The translations under genes and the position numbers were made by a program. A DNA stretch of 36,082 bases, taken from assembly GCA_015654795.1 (NCBI GenBank), contig JAATGF010000093.1, positions 1-36,082 of the forward strand, in the 5' to 3' direction. Positions within the stretch are counted from its first letter, which is position 1, and each line of letters starts with the position of its first letter. This DNA is from Bacteroidales bacterium (GTDB taxonomy: Bacteria; Bacteroidota; Bacteroidia; Bacteroidales; Prolixibacteraceae). The notes beneath the pieces were generated by a model that ran no database searches, was not told the origin of the DNA, and was given only the letters and a program-made list of their open reading frames with translations. Shown one piece after another: positions 8,254 to 17,500 of the stretch.

Positions 8254-8301
8254 AACTAATAAACGGCTTAACAGTACCTTCTTATAAAGTTTTTATTAGT
8301 T
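8254..8301 (+). terminator. Weak inverted repeat after the nuclease gene
   Basis: AACTAATAAA at 8254-8263 pairs perfectly with TTTATTAGTT at 8292-8301 across a 28-base loop, starting 8 bases after the stop codon. The stem is AT-rich and the loop is long, so termination is only a suggestion. The rest of the gap to 8486 shows nothing further. Confidence 0.3.
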
Positions 8302-8486
8302 AGTCCATTCTCTTTTTGCAACTCGGTTATATTTACGACGATGTCTGAACGGCACCATTTTGTATTTGTTGTATTGCCATTCCCTCCATAACTATGAATA
8401 ATTAATTCAGAACGAAAGCAATATAAAACTATAGCCTTGTCAATCTGCGGTATTATATTTTACTGCCACTTTTATCTATTCGCCCG

Positions 8487-9248
8487 TCAAAAGGCAATGC
8501 CTATACTTACCCCGCCACGCAGCCATGGATACGGTACACTACTTGCTCTGACATTAATTTGATTGCTTGATGGTTGTGTAACTTTAAGTTTATCACCGAT
8601 AAACGAAGGCAGATCGTCGATCGATTTTTCTATCTCGGCTTTTAGATTAACAACATTATTCGCATCCGCAATATTAGGAGAAGTTGCAGTAACATTTCCG
8701 CTCAAAAAACCACCCTCCAATCCTAAAAAGTAAAGATCAAGCGTTACTCTATTGGCAATCAGAAACTGTACACCCAGTTGCATTCCCAGATTAAAGCTAT
8801 GGAGCTTTATATCAAAGTCACCTTTATAGGGTGCAGTATATCCGTTTTCAACATTTTCACCCTCGACTCTTGCTGTACCACTAATATTCTGATATTTAAG
8901 ATATGGCTCGTAATAGAACCCTACTGGCAATAATCGATTACCTGTATAATGACGATAAGCAGCCCTGATGTGCATTGTTCCTAGTTCAATGGCTTTTAGA
9001 TCGGAACTTTCATCAATACCATATTTACCCATAATCGACTGTTGATTTGGCAGACCTATTCCCAGTGTTACCGAATTTTTAGGATTAATCATCCGTTCAT
9101 ATTCAAATGATATCGATTGAAAAGGGATATTTACAGGTAAAAACTTTACCACATTATTACGTTCTATTAGAATAATTGAGTCCATATCCTGAGCAAACCC
9201 CAGCGATGCCAATAAGGCCAGAAAAACAAGTGCAAGTAGTTTTTTCAT
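8487..9248 (-). CDS. Putative outer-membrane beta-barrel protein
   Basis: From ATG 9248 the protein has 253 residues and opens with a clear signal peptide, MKKLLALVFLALLASLGFAQ, ending in the FAQ cleavage site common in Bacteroidota. The mature part has alternating hydrophobic and polar strands (ISFEYERMI, NSVTLGIGL, MHIRAAYRHYTG, GFYYEPYLKYQ, FNLGMQLGVQFLI, VTLDLYFLG) and ends in Phe after GGVSIGIAF, the usual BAM recognition end. It resembles small OmpA-like or DUF3575-like barrels; no OmpA peptidoglycan-binding domain follows. Upstream residues in the longer frame (from 9281) precede the signal peptide and are not credible. It is a single gene. Function is unknown. Confidence 0.75.
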   Translation of the reverse strand: MKKLLALVFLALLASLGFAQDMDSIILIERNNVVKFLPVNIPFQSISFEYERMINPKNSVTLGIGLPNQQSIMGKYGIDESSDLKAIELGTMHIRAAYRHYTGNRLLPVGFYYEPYLKYQNISGTARVEGENVENGYTAPYKGDFDIKLHSFNLGMQLGVQFLIANRVTLDLYFLGLEGGFLSGNVTATSPNIADANNVVNLKAEIEKSIDDLPSFIGDKLKVTQPSSNQINVRASSVPYPWLRGGVSIGIAF

Positions 9249-9298
9249 TGTCTGATAGTTTTGATTGTAAATGGAGTACACAAATTTACTAAAATATT

Positions 9299-9510
9299 GG
9301 CTTCGCTGTCAATAAAAGGTCATTGGCTTCGCCGTCATTGAAAAGAGTCATTAAAAATCGTCGTTTGAGGGGCCGATGTTGATATAGGTCCTGATACCAA
9401 GACTCGATATGGACCAAACAAGAATCAAACAAGAATCAAACAAGAACCAAACATAGAGCAGGCATAGAGCAGACATAGAGCAAGTACCGGGAAAGTACAG
9501 GGAAGACATA
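9299..9510 (-). repeat. Interspersed repeat copy upstream of barrel gene
   Basis: GGCTTCGCTGTCAAT at 9299 and GGCTTCGCCGTCATT at 9325 are reverse complements of the words at 2, 126 and 289. They are followed by CTCGATATGGACCAAAC and by repeated CAAACAAGAATC and CATAGAGCA words, which correspond to the TGCTCTATGTTTGGTCC stretch of the first copy. The element begins 50 bases upstream of the barrel gene start and may cover its promoter. The remainder to 9588 has no gene I can support. Confidence 0.75.
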
Positions 9511-9588
9511 ACCACTTCAAAACTTGCTATTATAAAACAATAGTGAAAGATTTTTGCCGGCCCCTGAAGAAAATATGATCATAATTAT

Positions 9589-9627
9589 AGAAAGTGATCT
9601 CGGTACGTAGACCGGAGATCACTTTCT
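9589..9627 (-). terminator. Strong hairpin at the end of the feo operon
   Basis: AGAAAGTGATCTC and GAGATCACTTTCT form a perfect 13-base stem with a 13-base loop, 13 bases beyond the stop of the last feo gene. There is no clear T-run on either side, so it may act as a processing or stability hairpin as much as an intrinsic terminator. It could serve either strand. Confidence 0.7.
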
Positions 9628-9640
9628 AATCATTTATATT

Positions 9641-9799
9641 TCAGCAACAATCCTTTGATTTCATTTCATTCTTAATCGAACAACCCGTGCAGCCTCCGCA
9701 ATGACTCTCGTTTTTTGTGCGGAGGTTTTTAACGATGCTGAATACCACATAAGTCAATGTGGCTGCTATGATAACAAATACGATAATGTATTGTGCCAT
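9641..9799 (-). CDS. FeoB-associated Cys-rich membrane protein
   Basis: A 52-residue protein, MAQYIIVFVIIAATLTYVVF onward: one N-terminal membrane helix (about 3-22), a basic segment (KNLRTK), then a Cys-rich tail with C34, C37, C40, C51 and C52 (HCGGCTGC and KDCC). This is the layout of the FeoB-associated Cys-rich membrane family found next to feoB in many bacteria, likely a small accessory of ferrous iron import comparable in position to FeoC. It starts 16 bases after the feoAB stop and must be co-transcribed. The role of the cysteines (iron handling or redox) is not known. Confidence 0.93.
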   Translation of the reverse strand: MAQYIIVFVIIAATLTYVVFSIVKNLRTKNESHCGGCTGCSIKNEMKSKDCC

Positions 9800-9815
9800 G
9801 ATATTTGAATTACGG

Positions 9816-12302
9816 TTAACTGATTAAACTCCCGATCTGATAAGTAAGGAAAGCGACTACCCACGCGATTAAAGTTGTGTAGACCATTGTAAATATGGCC
9901 CAATTCAGGCTTGATTCTTTCTTAATGGCTGCTATCACAGCAACACACGGAAAGTAAATAAGGACAAAAAGCATAAAACCAAATGCGACAAGTGGTGTGA
10001 AAACCCGTTGTCCTTTTAATACCCCTGACGTATGTTCCTGTTTGATCAGGTTGTCTTTTAATGTGCCCGATGTTTCATCGGCGTGAAGGTCGGCCTGGTA
10101 AAGAATTCCCATTGTGCTTACCACAATTTCTTTTGCCGCCAGACCAGTGAGGATACTAACGCCCATTTTCCAATCATAGCCAAGCGGTTCGATCACCGGT
10201 TCAATGGCGTGACCCAATTGCCCGATGTATGATTTCTCCTGGCGCTCGGCCTCTTGCGTTACTTCAAGGTGATTAATCTGTTGTTCTTTCTCGTCGGAAG
10301 ATAACTGATTGTTGGTTTGTAATGACTTAATCTGAGTATTGTAATCGACAGAATAGTTCACATTGCGCGGGAAATAACCCAATGCCCATATCAGAATAGA
10401 AGCCACCAGGATAACATTTCCCATCTTCTTTAAGTATTGTACCCCCTTATGCCACATGTGAATAGTTGTGTTTTTCAGCGTAGGAATACGATAAGGTGGT
10501 AACTCCATCACAAAGGGAACATCTTTCTTCGAGAAAACTACCCTTTTCATCACCATTGCAACCAGTATCGCGAGGATAATTCCGATGAGATAGATCGAAA
10601 AGAGAACAAGTCCCTGGTTTTGTGGGAAGAATGCTGATATGAGCAGAACGTAAACCGGAAGACGGGCGCTGCACGACATAAACGGGGTTATAATCATCGT
10701 AAGAATACGATCCTTTTTATTGTCGAGCGTACGTGTCGCCATAATGGCCGGGACATTACAACCGAATCCCATCACCAGCGGAATAAATGATTTCCCGTGA
10801 AGACCGATTTTATGCATGAGCTTATCCATTATAAAAGATGCGCGTGCCATGTAACCGGAATCCTCCATCAACGAAATAAAGAAGAATAGAATGAGAATAT
10901 TGGGCAAAAAGATAATCACTCCGCCAACACCTCCCATTATTCCATCAACGATCAGCGCCCGCAAAGGACCTTCCGGCATGGTTGTTTGCAAAAAACTGCT
11001 CAACGCTCCCACTCCCGAATCGATCAATTCCATCGGATAACTTCCCAGTGTAAAAGTAGCCTGAAACATCAGCCACATAAAGAAAAGGAAGATCGGGAAA
11101 CCGAGTATCCGATTTGTAAGTATGTCGTCGAGTTCCCTCTTGTTAATCCGTTTGTCTTTGATCCTCTCAACAAACGTTTCTTTCAGGGCGCCATCAATAA
11201 ATCCATATTTTGCATCGGTAATAATCGTTTCCGACTTCTCGGCATACTCTTTCTCCAACGTCTCAATGGCCTTATTAACTACCGATTGTATCTTGTTGAT
11301 ATTACTCAGACCCTGAAGTTGTGAGAGTGTGGTTTTATCGGTTTCGAGCAGTTTGATAGCGACATAACGCGATGAGAGTTTATCTGTGATCTCAGGATTC
11401 GCCCTGATCTCTTTTTGGATAGAAGCAATGGCAGCTTCAATCTCGCTTCCATAATTGATATGAATGTGGCGCACAATAGGATCGCGATCTTCGTAAACTT
11501 CGATGAGGCGGTCGAGCAGTTCGTCGATCCCCTTCCCTTTCGAAGCCACTGTCGGAACAATGGGAATGCCAATCATCTTACCCAACGCTTCGTAATCGAA
11601 TTTCACATCGCGCTTTTCCAGTTCATCGAACATATTGAGGGCAATCACCACCTTTATATTCATATCGATGAGTTGCGTTGTAAGGAAAAGATTCCGTTCA
11701 AGATTCGATGCATCAATTACATTGACCACAATATCGGGCATCTTATCGGTAATATGCATACGGACATACAACTCTTCGGGCGAATACTCCGTAATGGAAT
11801 AAGTTCCCGGCAAGTCAACGATCCTAAAATTATAGGAACCTCTTTTCATGGTTGCCTCCTTCGCATCAACGGTTACGCCGCTGTAATTACCAACTCTTTC
11901 CTGTGAACCGGATGCAAAGTTATAGAGGGTTGTTTTGCCGCTATTCGGATTTCCCACAAGAGCAATATTGATTTCGTTGCCCCGCTGTTGTGCCGATACC
12001 TTTAAAATCTCTTCGTCGATGGTCCCGCCAAACGGAACTTTCGAAAGTGTATTTGCATCTTCAACAGCAATTACCTCCACCATACGGGCTTCAGTTCGCC
12101 GAAGGGAGACATTGTAATTCATGATTTCGTATTCAACAGGATCTTGTAACGGAGCATTTTTAATCACCGTTACTTTTTTCCCTTTTACAAAACCCATTTC
12201 GGTGATCCGTTTGCGGAAAGCGCCGTGGCCAAGAACTTTTGTTATGATTCCCTCCTCGCCTGTTTTCAATTCGGAGAGGGGTATATTTTTAATCATTGTC
12301 AT
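9816..12302 (-). CDS. feoB: Fused FeoA-FeoB ferrous iron transporter
   Basis: An inner-membrane Fe(II) importer with the SH3-like FeoA domain fused at the N-terminus (about 1-78, with ITEMGFVKGKKVTV). The FeoB G domain follows: G1 GNPNSGKT 117-124, the switch region YSGVTV, G3 DLPG 163-166 and G4 NMFD 223-226. The helical membrane part begins at about 400 with the Gate motifs (ASFIMDKLMHKIGLHGKSFI, FGCNVPAI and SCSARLPVY) and ends in several membrane segments. The length of 828 is normal for a FeoAB fusion. M3 is an alternative start. It is the second gene of the operon, after the 91-residue secreted protein and before the Cys-rich protein. I see no convincing Fur box in the leader. Confidence 0.98.
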   Translation of the reverse strand: MTMIKNIPLSELKTGEEGIITKVLGHGAFRKRITEMGFVKGKKVTVIKNAPLQDPVEYEIMNYNVSLRRTEARMVEVIAVEDANTLSKVPFGGTIDEEILKVSAQQRGNEINIALVGNPNSGKTTLYNFASGSQERVGNYSGVTVDAKEATMKRGSYNFRIVDLPGTYSITEYSPEELYVRMHITDKMPDIVVNVIDASNLERNLFLTTQLIDMNIKVVIALNMFDELEKRDVKFDYEALGKMIGIPIVPTVASKGKGIDELLDRLIEVYEDRDPIVRHIHINYGSEIEAAIASIQKEIRANPEITDKLSSRYVAIKLLETDKTTLSQLQGLSNINKIQSVVNKAIETLEKEYAEKSETIITDAKYGFIDGALKETFVERIKDKRINKRELDDILTNRILGFPIFLFFMWLMFQATFTLGSYPMELIDSGVGALSSFLQTTMPEGPLRALIVDGIMGGVGGVIIFLPNILILFFFISLMEDSGYMARASFIMDKLMHKIGLHGKSFIPLVMGFGCNVPAIMATRTLDNKKDRILTMIITPFMSCSARLPVYVLLISAFFPQNQGLVLFSIYLIGIILAILVAMVMKRVVFSKKDVPFVMELPPYRIPTLKNTTIHMWHKGVQYLKKMGNVILVASILIWALGYFPRNVNYSVDYNTQIKSLQTNNQLSSDEKEQQINHLEVTQEAERQEKSYIGQLGHAIEPVIEPLGYDWKMGVSILTGLAAKEIVVSTMGILYQADLHADETSGTLKDNLIKQEHTSGVLKGQRVFTPLVAFGFMLFVLIYFPCVAVIAAIKKESSLNWAIFTMVYTTLIAWVVAFLTYQIGSLIS

Positions 12303-12350
12303 CCTTGCAATTATTAAAATTGGTTCACAATCCGGAAAATGCTCTTCTGG

Positions 12351-12626
12351 TTAAAAATCAAAGTTGATTGGGACTGAACTTGGAAGCGCATTTGGCAGAC
12401 TGTTTTCGGTTCCGATCGGGCTTGATACTAATATTTTCACATACATGAACCAGACTGGTAAGTTCAATGGCAATTTCGCTAAGCGTCGATTAGCTAATCT
12501 AAGATTACCCGATCCTTCAATATGAAAAGGACTGACTTTATAAATTGCAGTTTTCTGTGCCTGAACTGATGTAAACCAAAGACAAATACGTGCAGTAAAT
12601 GTAATGAGTATACGATATGAGAGCAT
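12351..12626 (-). CDS. Small secreted protein, first gene of feo operon
   Basis: A 91-residue protein with a probable signal peptide: basic start MLSYR, hydrophobic ILITFTARICLWF, then SVQAQ as cleavage end. The mature part (about 67 residues) has hydrophobic strands (LPLNLPVWFMYVKILVSS) and ends in Phe after PSSVPINFD, as small outer-membrane proteins do. I recognise no family. Support for it as a gene comes from the promoter: a near-consensus -33/-7 pair at 12654-12684 predicts transcription starting about 20 bases before its ATG. Its stop lies 48 bases before feoAB. A role in iron capture at the outer membrane or periplasm is a guess. It could instead be a decayed gene. Confidence 0.55.
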   Translation of the reverse strand: MLSYRILITFTARICLWFTSVQAQKTAIYKVSPFHIEGSGNLRLANRRLAKLPLNLPVWFMYVKILVSSPIGTENSLPNALPSSVPINFDF

Positions 12627-12653
12627 CTTTTGAATGTTTTAAAATCAACACTG

Positions 12654-12684
12654 CAAAAGTATCCCGACCGCTCTCCGCTAACAA
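12654..12684 (-). promoter_or_regulatory. Promoter of the feo operon
   Basis: On the minus strand, TTG at 12682-12684 is followed by 20 bases and TACTTTTG at 12654-12661, close to the Bacteroidota consensus TTTG-N19-21-TAnnTTTG. The start would be near 12648, leaving a leader of about 20 bases before the ATG at 12626. Confidence 0.65.
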
Positions 12685-12727
12685 TCCCTTAAACCGATGA
12701 AATATCGACTGAAGACTAGCTATTAGT

Positions 12728-12751
12728 AGGGATAAGCTCGAGGGATAAGCT
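12728..12751. repeat. Two direct copies of an 11-base word
   Basis: AGGGATAAGCT occurs at 12728-12738 and 12741-12751 (period 13), three bases beyond the stop of the LuxR-type gene and upstream of the feo promoter. It may be a binding site or a replication-slippage product. Confidence 0.5.
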
Positions 12752-12754
12752 TCG

Positions 12755-13357
12755 CTATTCCTTGAAATCTTCGAGGTTGATCAGGTTTTTTACTACTGCA
12801 TAAATGGTGAGCCCCGACACAGATTTGATCCCTGTTTTCTGCGAGATATTCTTACGATGCGAGATCACCGTATGTGTACTGATGTTCAGTTTATCAGCAA
12901 TCTCTTTGTTCGAATTACCGGCTGTCAGCAGTTTTAAAACATCAATTTCGCGTTCACTCAGCTTTTCCTGCTGAGGACCCTGTTCGTTTTCGTCGTGCTG
13001 ATCGGTAATGTGACGCACGAGGCTAATAATTGATTCGGGAGTATCGTACACATTGAAGACATCGTCGAAGACTGAAAGCAAATGCTGATCGAAAAATGAA
13101 TAAACAATTCCGATCCACCTGGTTTGCGGAAGGTTGCTCCTGATTGCGTCGTAGACTTTCAGATTGTTCTGGATCAGTCCCGGATTAATAAGAACAACAT
13201 CAACAGTCTTTCTGACCGAGTAATTAGGAATCTCATCAATCTTTCCGAACCTGCTCACACTGAAATGATCATCAGAATACCCAAGTATAGCGTTCAATCC
13301 CTCATAAATGACCGATGAAGGTTCAATAATGACGATATGAAGGTTATTATTTGTCAT
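12755..13357 (-). CDS. LuxR-type regulator with pseudo-receiver
   Basis: A 200-residue protein with response-regulator layout: an N-terminal receiver-like domain (about 6-120) and a C-terminal LuxR/GerE DNA-binding domain (about 135-195; LSEREIDVLKLLTAGNSNKEIADKLNIS, here cited in part, then HTVISHRKNI). The receiver lacks the phosphorylation site: where VLxDxxMP is expected the sequence is VVLINPG with N58, and the acidic pair is E12-P13. It probably acts without phosphorylation. ATG 13357 is preferred over the longer frame from 13393 because it overlaps the upstream RIC-like gene by only 11 bases. The pair is likely translationally coupled and sits directly upstream of the feo operon, its possible target. 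Confidence 0.85.
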   Translation of the reverse strand: MTNNNLHIVIIEPSSVIYEGLNAILGYSDDHFSVSRFGKIDEIPNYSVRKTVDVVLINPGLIQNNLKVYDAIRSNLPQTRWIGIVYSFFDQHLLSVFDDVFNVYDTPESIISLVRHITDQHDENEQGPQQEKLSEREIDVLKLLTAGNSNKEIADKLNISTHTVISHRKNISQKTGIKSVSGLTIYAVVKNLINLEDFKE

Positions 13358-14081
13358 GAGTGGTTTTAAGGAAGTGTTCCATTTGTTCGACAAGCGGAAT
13401 CAATATTTTGTCTTCTATCTGTGTATGGATACTCAGATCATATTCAAGTTCAAAAAGACTGAAAAGCAGTTTGCGCCGTATCTGCTGATCGTCGCGCAGC
13501 GGAAGATGTTTGAGGAGCAAGCTCTTTAAATCTTCAAGTTTCTCTTCAATATCGCCATGGTGTTCCTGATAATCGTTCACCGAATAATCGGCGTTCAGAC
13601 TTATGGCCTGCTTCTTCTCAAAGCAATCGAACAGATTATTCACATAATCGAAAACGATCTGATCTTCGTATTGAAGGTGTTCAGTCACTTCGGCGAAGTA
13701 TTGATCGAAGAATTTCTCGACCATCACCATTGCCGACTGTTCGTTGAGTTCAAACATTTGTCCGATATAGCCTCGTATCTGGGGGTATTTTTCTTCAAGG
13801 TAATACTGATGGCTGTTTCGAAGGAAAACGATGATGGTTTTCAGATCTGAAAATGAGTAAGTAATGGTTACAGAAGGCTGAAAACCATTAAAAAGATTGG
13901 CAAATGAAAGAAACAACTCTTCACTGATGCCGTTCTCTTTACAGAGTTGCCGCACTGTTTTTTCGCTAACCACCAGATCGATTCCAAAATGTTCGAGCAT
14001 AAGCATCAGATACGGATTCTCTGAAATCAAATCCGACATTCGTAAGTCGGGTAATACAAACATTTTCTTTACCTGGACCAT
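13347..14081 (-). CDS. RIC/ScdA-like hemerythrin-domain protein
   Basis: A 244-residue cytoplasmic protein. Residues about 15-65 resemble the ScdA_N (DUF542) domain, but the diagnostic CC pair is V37-V38 in HFGIDLVVSEK. A hemerythrin-like di-iron four-helix bundle follows (about 85-240), with likely ligands H91 (SHQYYLEEKYP), H135 and E139 (TEHLQYED), H174/H175 (YQEHHGDIEEKL), and H219 and E223 (SIHTQIEDKILIPL). RIC proteins help repair iron-sulfur and di-iron centres after NO or peroxide stress. Loss of CC may mean a sensor role instead, with the overlapping LuxR-type gene as its output. M7 is an alternative start. Confidence 0.85.
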   Translation of the reverse strand: MVQVKKMFVLPDLRMSDLISENPYLMLMLEHFGIDLVVSEKTVRQLCKENGISEELFLSFANLFNGFQPSVTITYSFSDLKTIIVFLRNSHQYYLEEKYPQIRGYIGQMFELNEQSAMVMVEKFFDQYFAEVTEHLQYEDQIVFDYVNNLFDCFEKKQAISLNADYSVNDYQEHHGDIEEKLEDLKSLLLKHLPLRDDQQIRRKLLFSLFELEYDLSIHTQIEDKILIPLVEQMEHFLKTTHDK

Positions 14082-14107
14082 AACAGTAATGTGTTATTAA
14101 TTGTAGA

Positions 14108-14138
14108 CAAAATTAGAATATTTATACTGAGAGACTAA
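14108..14138 (-). promoter_or_regulatory. Candidate promoter of the RIC-LuxR pair
   Basis: On the minus strand TTAG (14135-14138), 19 bases, then TAATTTTG (14108-14115), an exact TAnnTTTG. The start would be near 14102, about 20 bases before the ATG at 14081. Confidence 0.5.
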
Positions 14139-14515
14139 TAAATGTGAATAATTTAGGCGCTATGACGTTTGGTGTGAACAGGTGACTTTTAATTAACGAA
14201 TAATCTACGAACTTAAACCCCGTTGGTATTTATTAACCACGATTCCGAATATTAGGAAACAGATTATGAAACACTAAATACCCATAAAACTGTCACCGGA
14301 AAAAGGAGCCCGAAGTTGGTACGAGGAAGGTCAGGAGTTGATACGGACCAGGTACGAAGGAAGTGGTGCGCCTTTATCGATAAGACAAAGGTAGCGAAGA
14401 TTGGGATAATTCAGATCAATTTAAACTGAGAGGCCGCCAGAGACCGCGAGAGGCCGTGAGAAATTTAACCGAAATAACCAGACAATTTTCATTTCAACCT
14501 TTGCATATGCCATAT
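14139..14515. other. Intergenic stretch without a gene
   Basis: No credible open frame. At 14305-14375 two related purine-rich segments (TTGGTACGAGGAAGGTC and CCAGGTACGAAGGAAG) look like a short degenerate repeat, and at 14430-14460 the word AGAGGCCG or a variant recurs three times. No terminator with a T-run was seen. Confidence 0.5.
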
Positions 14516-17500
14516 TTAGGTCGTTAAATTGATAATCAAACTTTTTCTATGTAGTCCGAGCCATGAAAGCGCAATAATCCATATTACTCCATTCGCAAGG
14601 ATTGCCAAAACAATCAGCAGAACAGTTATAAATGAAACATCGCTTCCGGGAGTAAGAAAATTAGGAAGTACCGCTACCACGGCTGAAATAAATCCGATCA
14701 GAATGCCCCATACAAGTAAAGTAATATATTCGCGGATCAGTAAACCGACCACTTGTTTACGCGTAAATCCAAGTGACTGCATCATCGCAATCTCCTTTTT
14801 CCGTTCGAGGATCGTTCGGGCTAATACTACTGCAAGTCCAACTGTTCCAAGGATTAATCCCAGAGCACCTAAAGCAAGGAAGATCGAAAGATAGGTATTC
14901 GTCACCGAATTAAACTCCATCAACCGCTGTGCCGCCGATGTCATCTCCCAACCGTAATCGCGGAAAACAGATTGGAGCTCCTCCCCGGCTGATTTCGCCT
15001 TCTCTTTCGGCACATCGATTAAAAACAAACTGGAACCGCTGCTTGTTGGAAAGTTTTTGAGAAAATTAGTATTGGAAATCAGCACATATCCCTGGAAAAC
15101 GGAAGGTGATAATCCGGCAATCAGTTTAAGTCGTAAAGTATCGCCCTGTTCGTTTCGGTACTTCAGCGTATCGCCAATGTTCAACCCAAGTCCCCATTGA
15201 ATCACTGTCTGATCAGCTATAGCAGGAACAACACCATCAGTAAGTGGCTCATTCAAAGCTTCCCAGACGTTATCTTTATTGATGTCAGCGTTATTTGATG
15301 CAAAACTAAACCGCTCTTTCAGCATTTCAGGGTCCGTTCCCAGAATTGCAGGATTGGAGACACGGTTCAGATTCAGACAACTCGCATCATCGCCATCCAT
15401 CTTGCTAAACTGGGCAGCACTGAATTCTGAAGTTATCCCTTCGTTCAGGCGACGATCTTTATCGTTCAGACTATATAAAACAGGAATAGATGTCTCGGCA
15501 AAGAATTGAAAACCACCTGTGCCACTTGTCTTTTGGCCGGCATCCGAAAACGAATCCTGACGATTGGCTCCTGTGGAAACAACGAGGAAAGTTCCCAAGG
15601 CAAAAAGAATGATCACAGTAAGTGACCGGCCCAGATTTTGCGATCTGTTCCTCCTGTTCAGTTCGCGAATGGAAAAACCCGCCACCATATTATGACGGCT
15701 TCGCCGAAGCATATTATCGGCAAACAGCAATAGTCCAATCAGTAACAATCCGCCTGAAAAAAAGAAGAGCGATGCGTCAGTTTGTTTCGAAAACAGGAAC
15801 TGAAAGCCCATCATTCCAACCGCCGCAAAGAGTGAAACAATCATCAGCCACGTTTTAATTGTTCCTGTCAATGGTTTCTGCGGTTGATCCTGTTGCCGCT
15901 GCAATTCAATGGCCTGCCGCTTAAAACTGCGGTTAACTGAATAGATGATGGTGAGTACTGAAATAAGTATGCTAATTACGAAACCTGTAATCAGCGTAGA
16001 TGTCCTGATATCAATCTCCAGAACCGAAGTCCGCACTACTTCCCACCACAGCGAATTAAGCGCGACAAAAATAAGTTTTGTATAAATCACAGCAATTACA
16101 AGGCCGAAGAGCGATCCAACAAGGGCAACAATGGCTCCTTCGGAGAGTAAGAGCCTGCGGATTTGATTCCTCGTAAATCCCAGCATAAGAAGTGTTCCCA
16201 TTTGTGATTGACGGCTTTCCAGATTTAACAGAAATAGTAATGCAGTGAGAATAAGGGCTGCAACCAAAAGGAAGAAGCTTAGTCCTAAAAACAACTGACT
16301 AAAATCGACACCATTGCGGGCTGCTTTTAGTCCATTATCACGTACAGGGGTTACCATCACACCCAGATTAGCCGGTTTTATGGAGGCAGAAAAAAGAGAA
16401 CGATATTCTTTATCGGAAAAGGCACTTTCACCGATACGGATGGCCGTGTAGTTTCCGAACCTGTTTGCCCATAGCTGATGTGCTTTTTTAAGGGAGATAA
16501 ACGCTTTGGGTGTCCCTTTGTATTGTTTCCAGTAAGCCTCATCCTTATCACGGATCGATTCAAGTTTGATCGGAACCCCTGCTTCCCAGTCGCGGCAGTT
16601 CCCTGCATCCGACATACCCGGAAGAAACGGCATCAAATCTTTGTCGGCATACTTTCCTTCGATCGGAACAACCGCATTAACCACAAACTTCGTCCCTTTT
16701 TCTATGAGCTCACGCAATGGACCAATCTCGTAATACTTTATTGTAAGCGAATCGCCTTGCTTCACATTCAAATCTGATGCGATCCAGTCATTGACAATTA
16801 TATCGTTATCCTTCAGATTTATATCATCGATTGTTGAAATAAATGAATAAGGCGTCGACTTGCCATTAAACTCCAAACTATTCGCAAAATAGGTCAATAC
16901 AGGATGCGATGCTTTGAATGGTTCGAAAGCTTTTATGATCTGATCATCGATAAACACTCGCTCAGAAGTGATCTCCACCTCGTGCGTTAGCGGGATCGCT
17001 TTTACTTTGAGACCTGCGTCTTCAGCTGTAAAACATTCCTGAAGCAAACTACTTATTTGCTGGTTATTAAGCGTTGTAGATGAAATAAGAAGATGATTGG
17101 CTTTTCCGTCAAACTTCATCAGATCATTCAGTTTCGAAAGGGAAAGAAATAAGTTATATGGCGCTGTCTGTGAGTTTTTAAGGTTGAAAAATCCCAATGT
17201 ATGCTGATCGGCGATCTCTTTGACAACTGCCCGAAAGGAAACGCTTGTTTCGGCATCTGATACAAACGGTGCATTTAATGGAATCAGGCTTGCCTTTTTA
17301 ATCCGGGCCAGGAAGCTATCGCCTTTTTTAAGCTTGAGCCGTTCGGCCAGATTCACACTAATAATAACTTCGTTTCCGGTTAGTTTTTCGTAGACCGGAG
17401 ATTCAGCAATCTTCTCAAAACGATCATCAATACCTGTTATCTGAACCTTGTTGACACGTTCCTCGCCTCCGTCCGCCACTGCCATTCCTTCGAGAATTAG

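Noticed and set aside
9589-9627. Attachment site or inverted repeat of an insertion sequence
   Set aside because: It is a single hairpin 13 bases after the last feo gene, with no transposase near; a transcript-end structure explains it better.
11415-11906. 163-codon rightward frame
   Set aside because: Antisense to the FeoB G domain; composition is that of a shadow frame.
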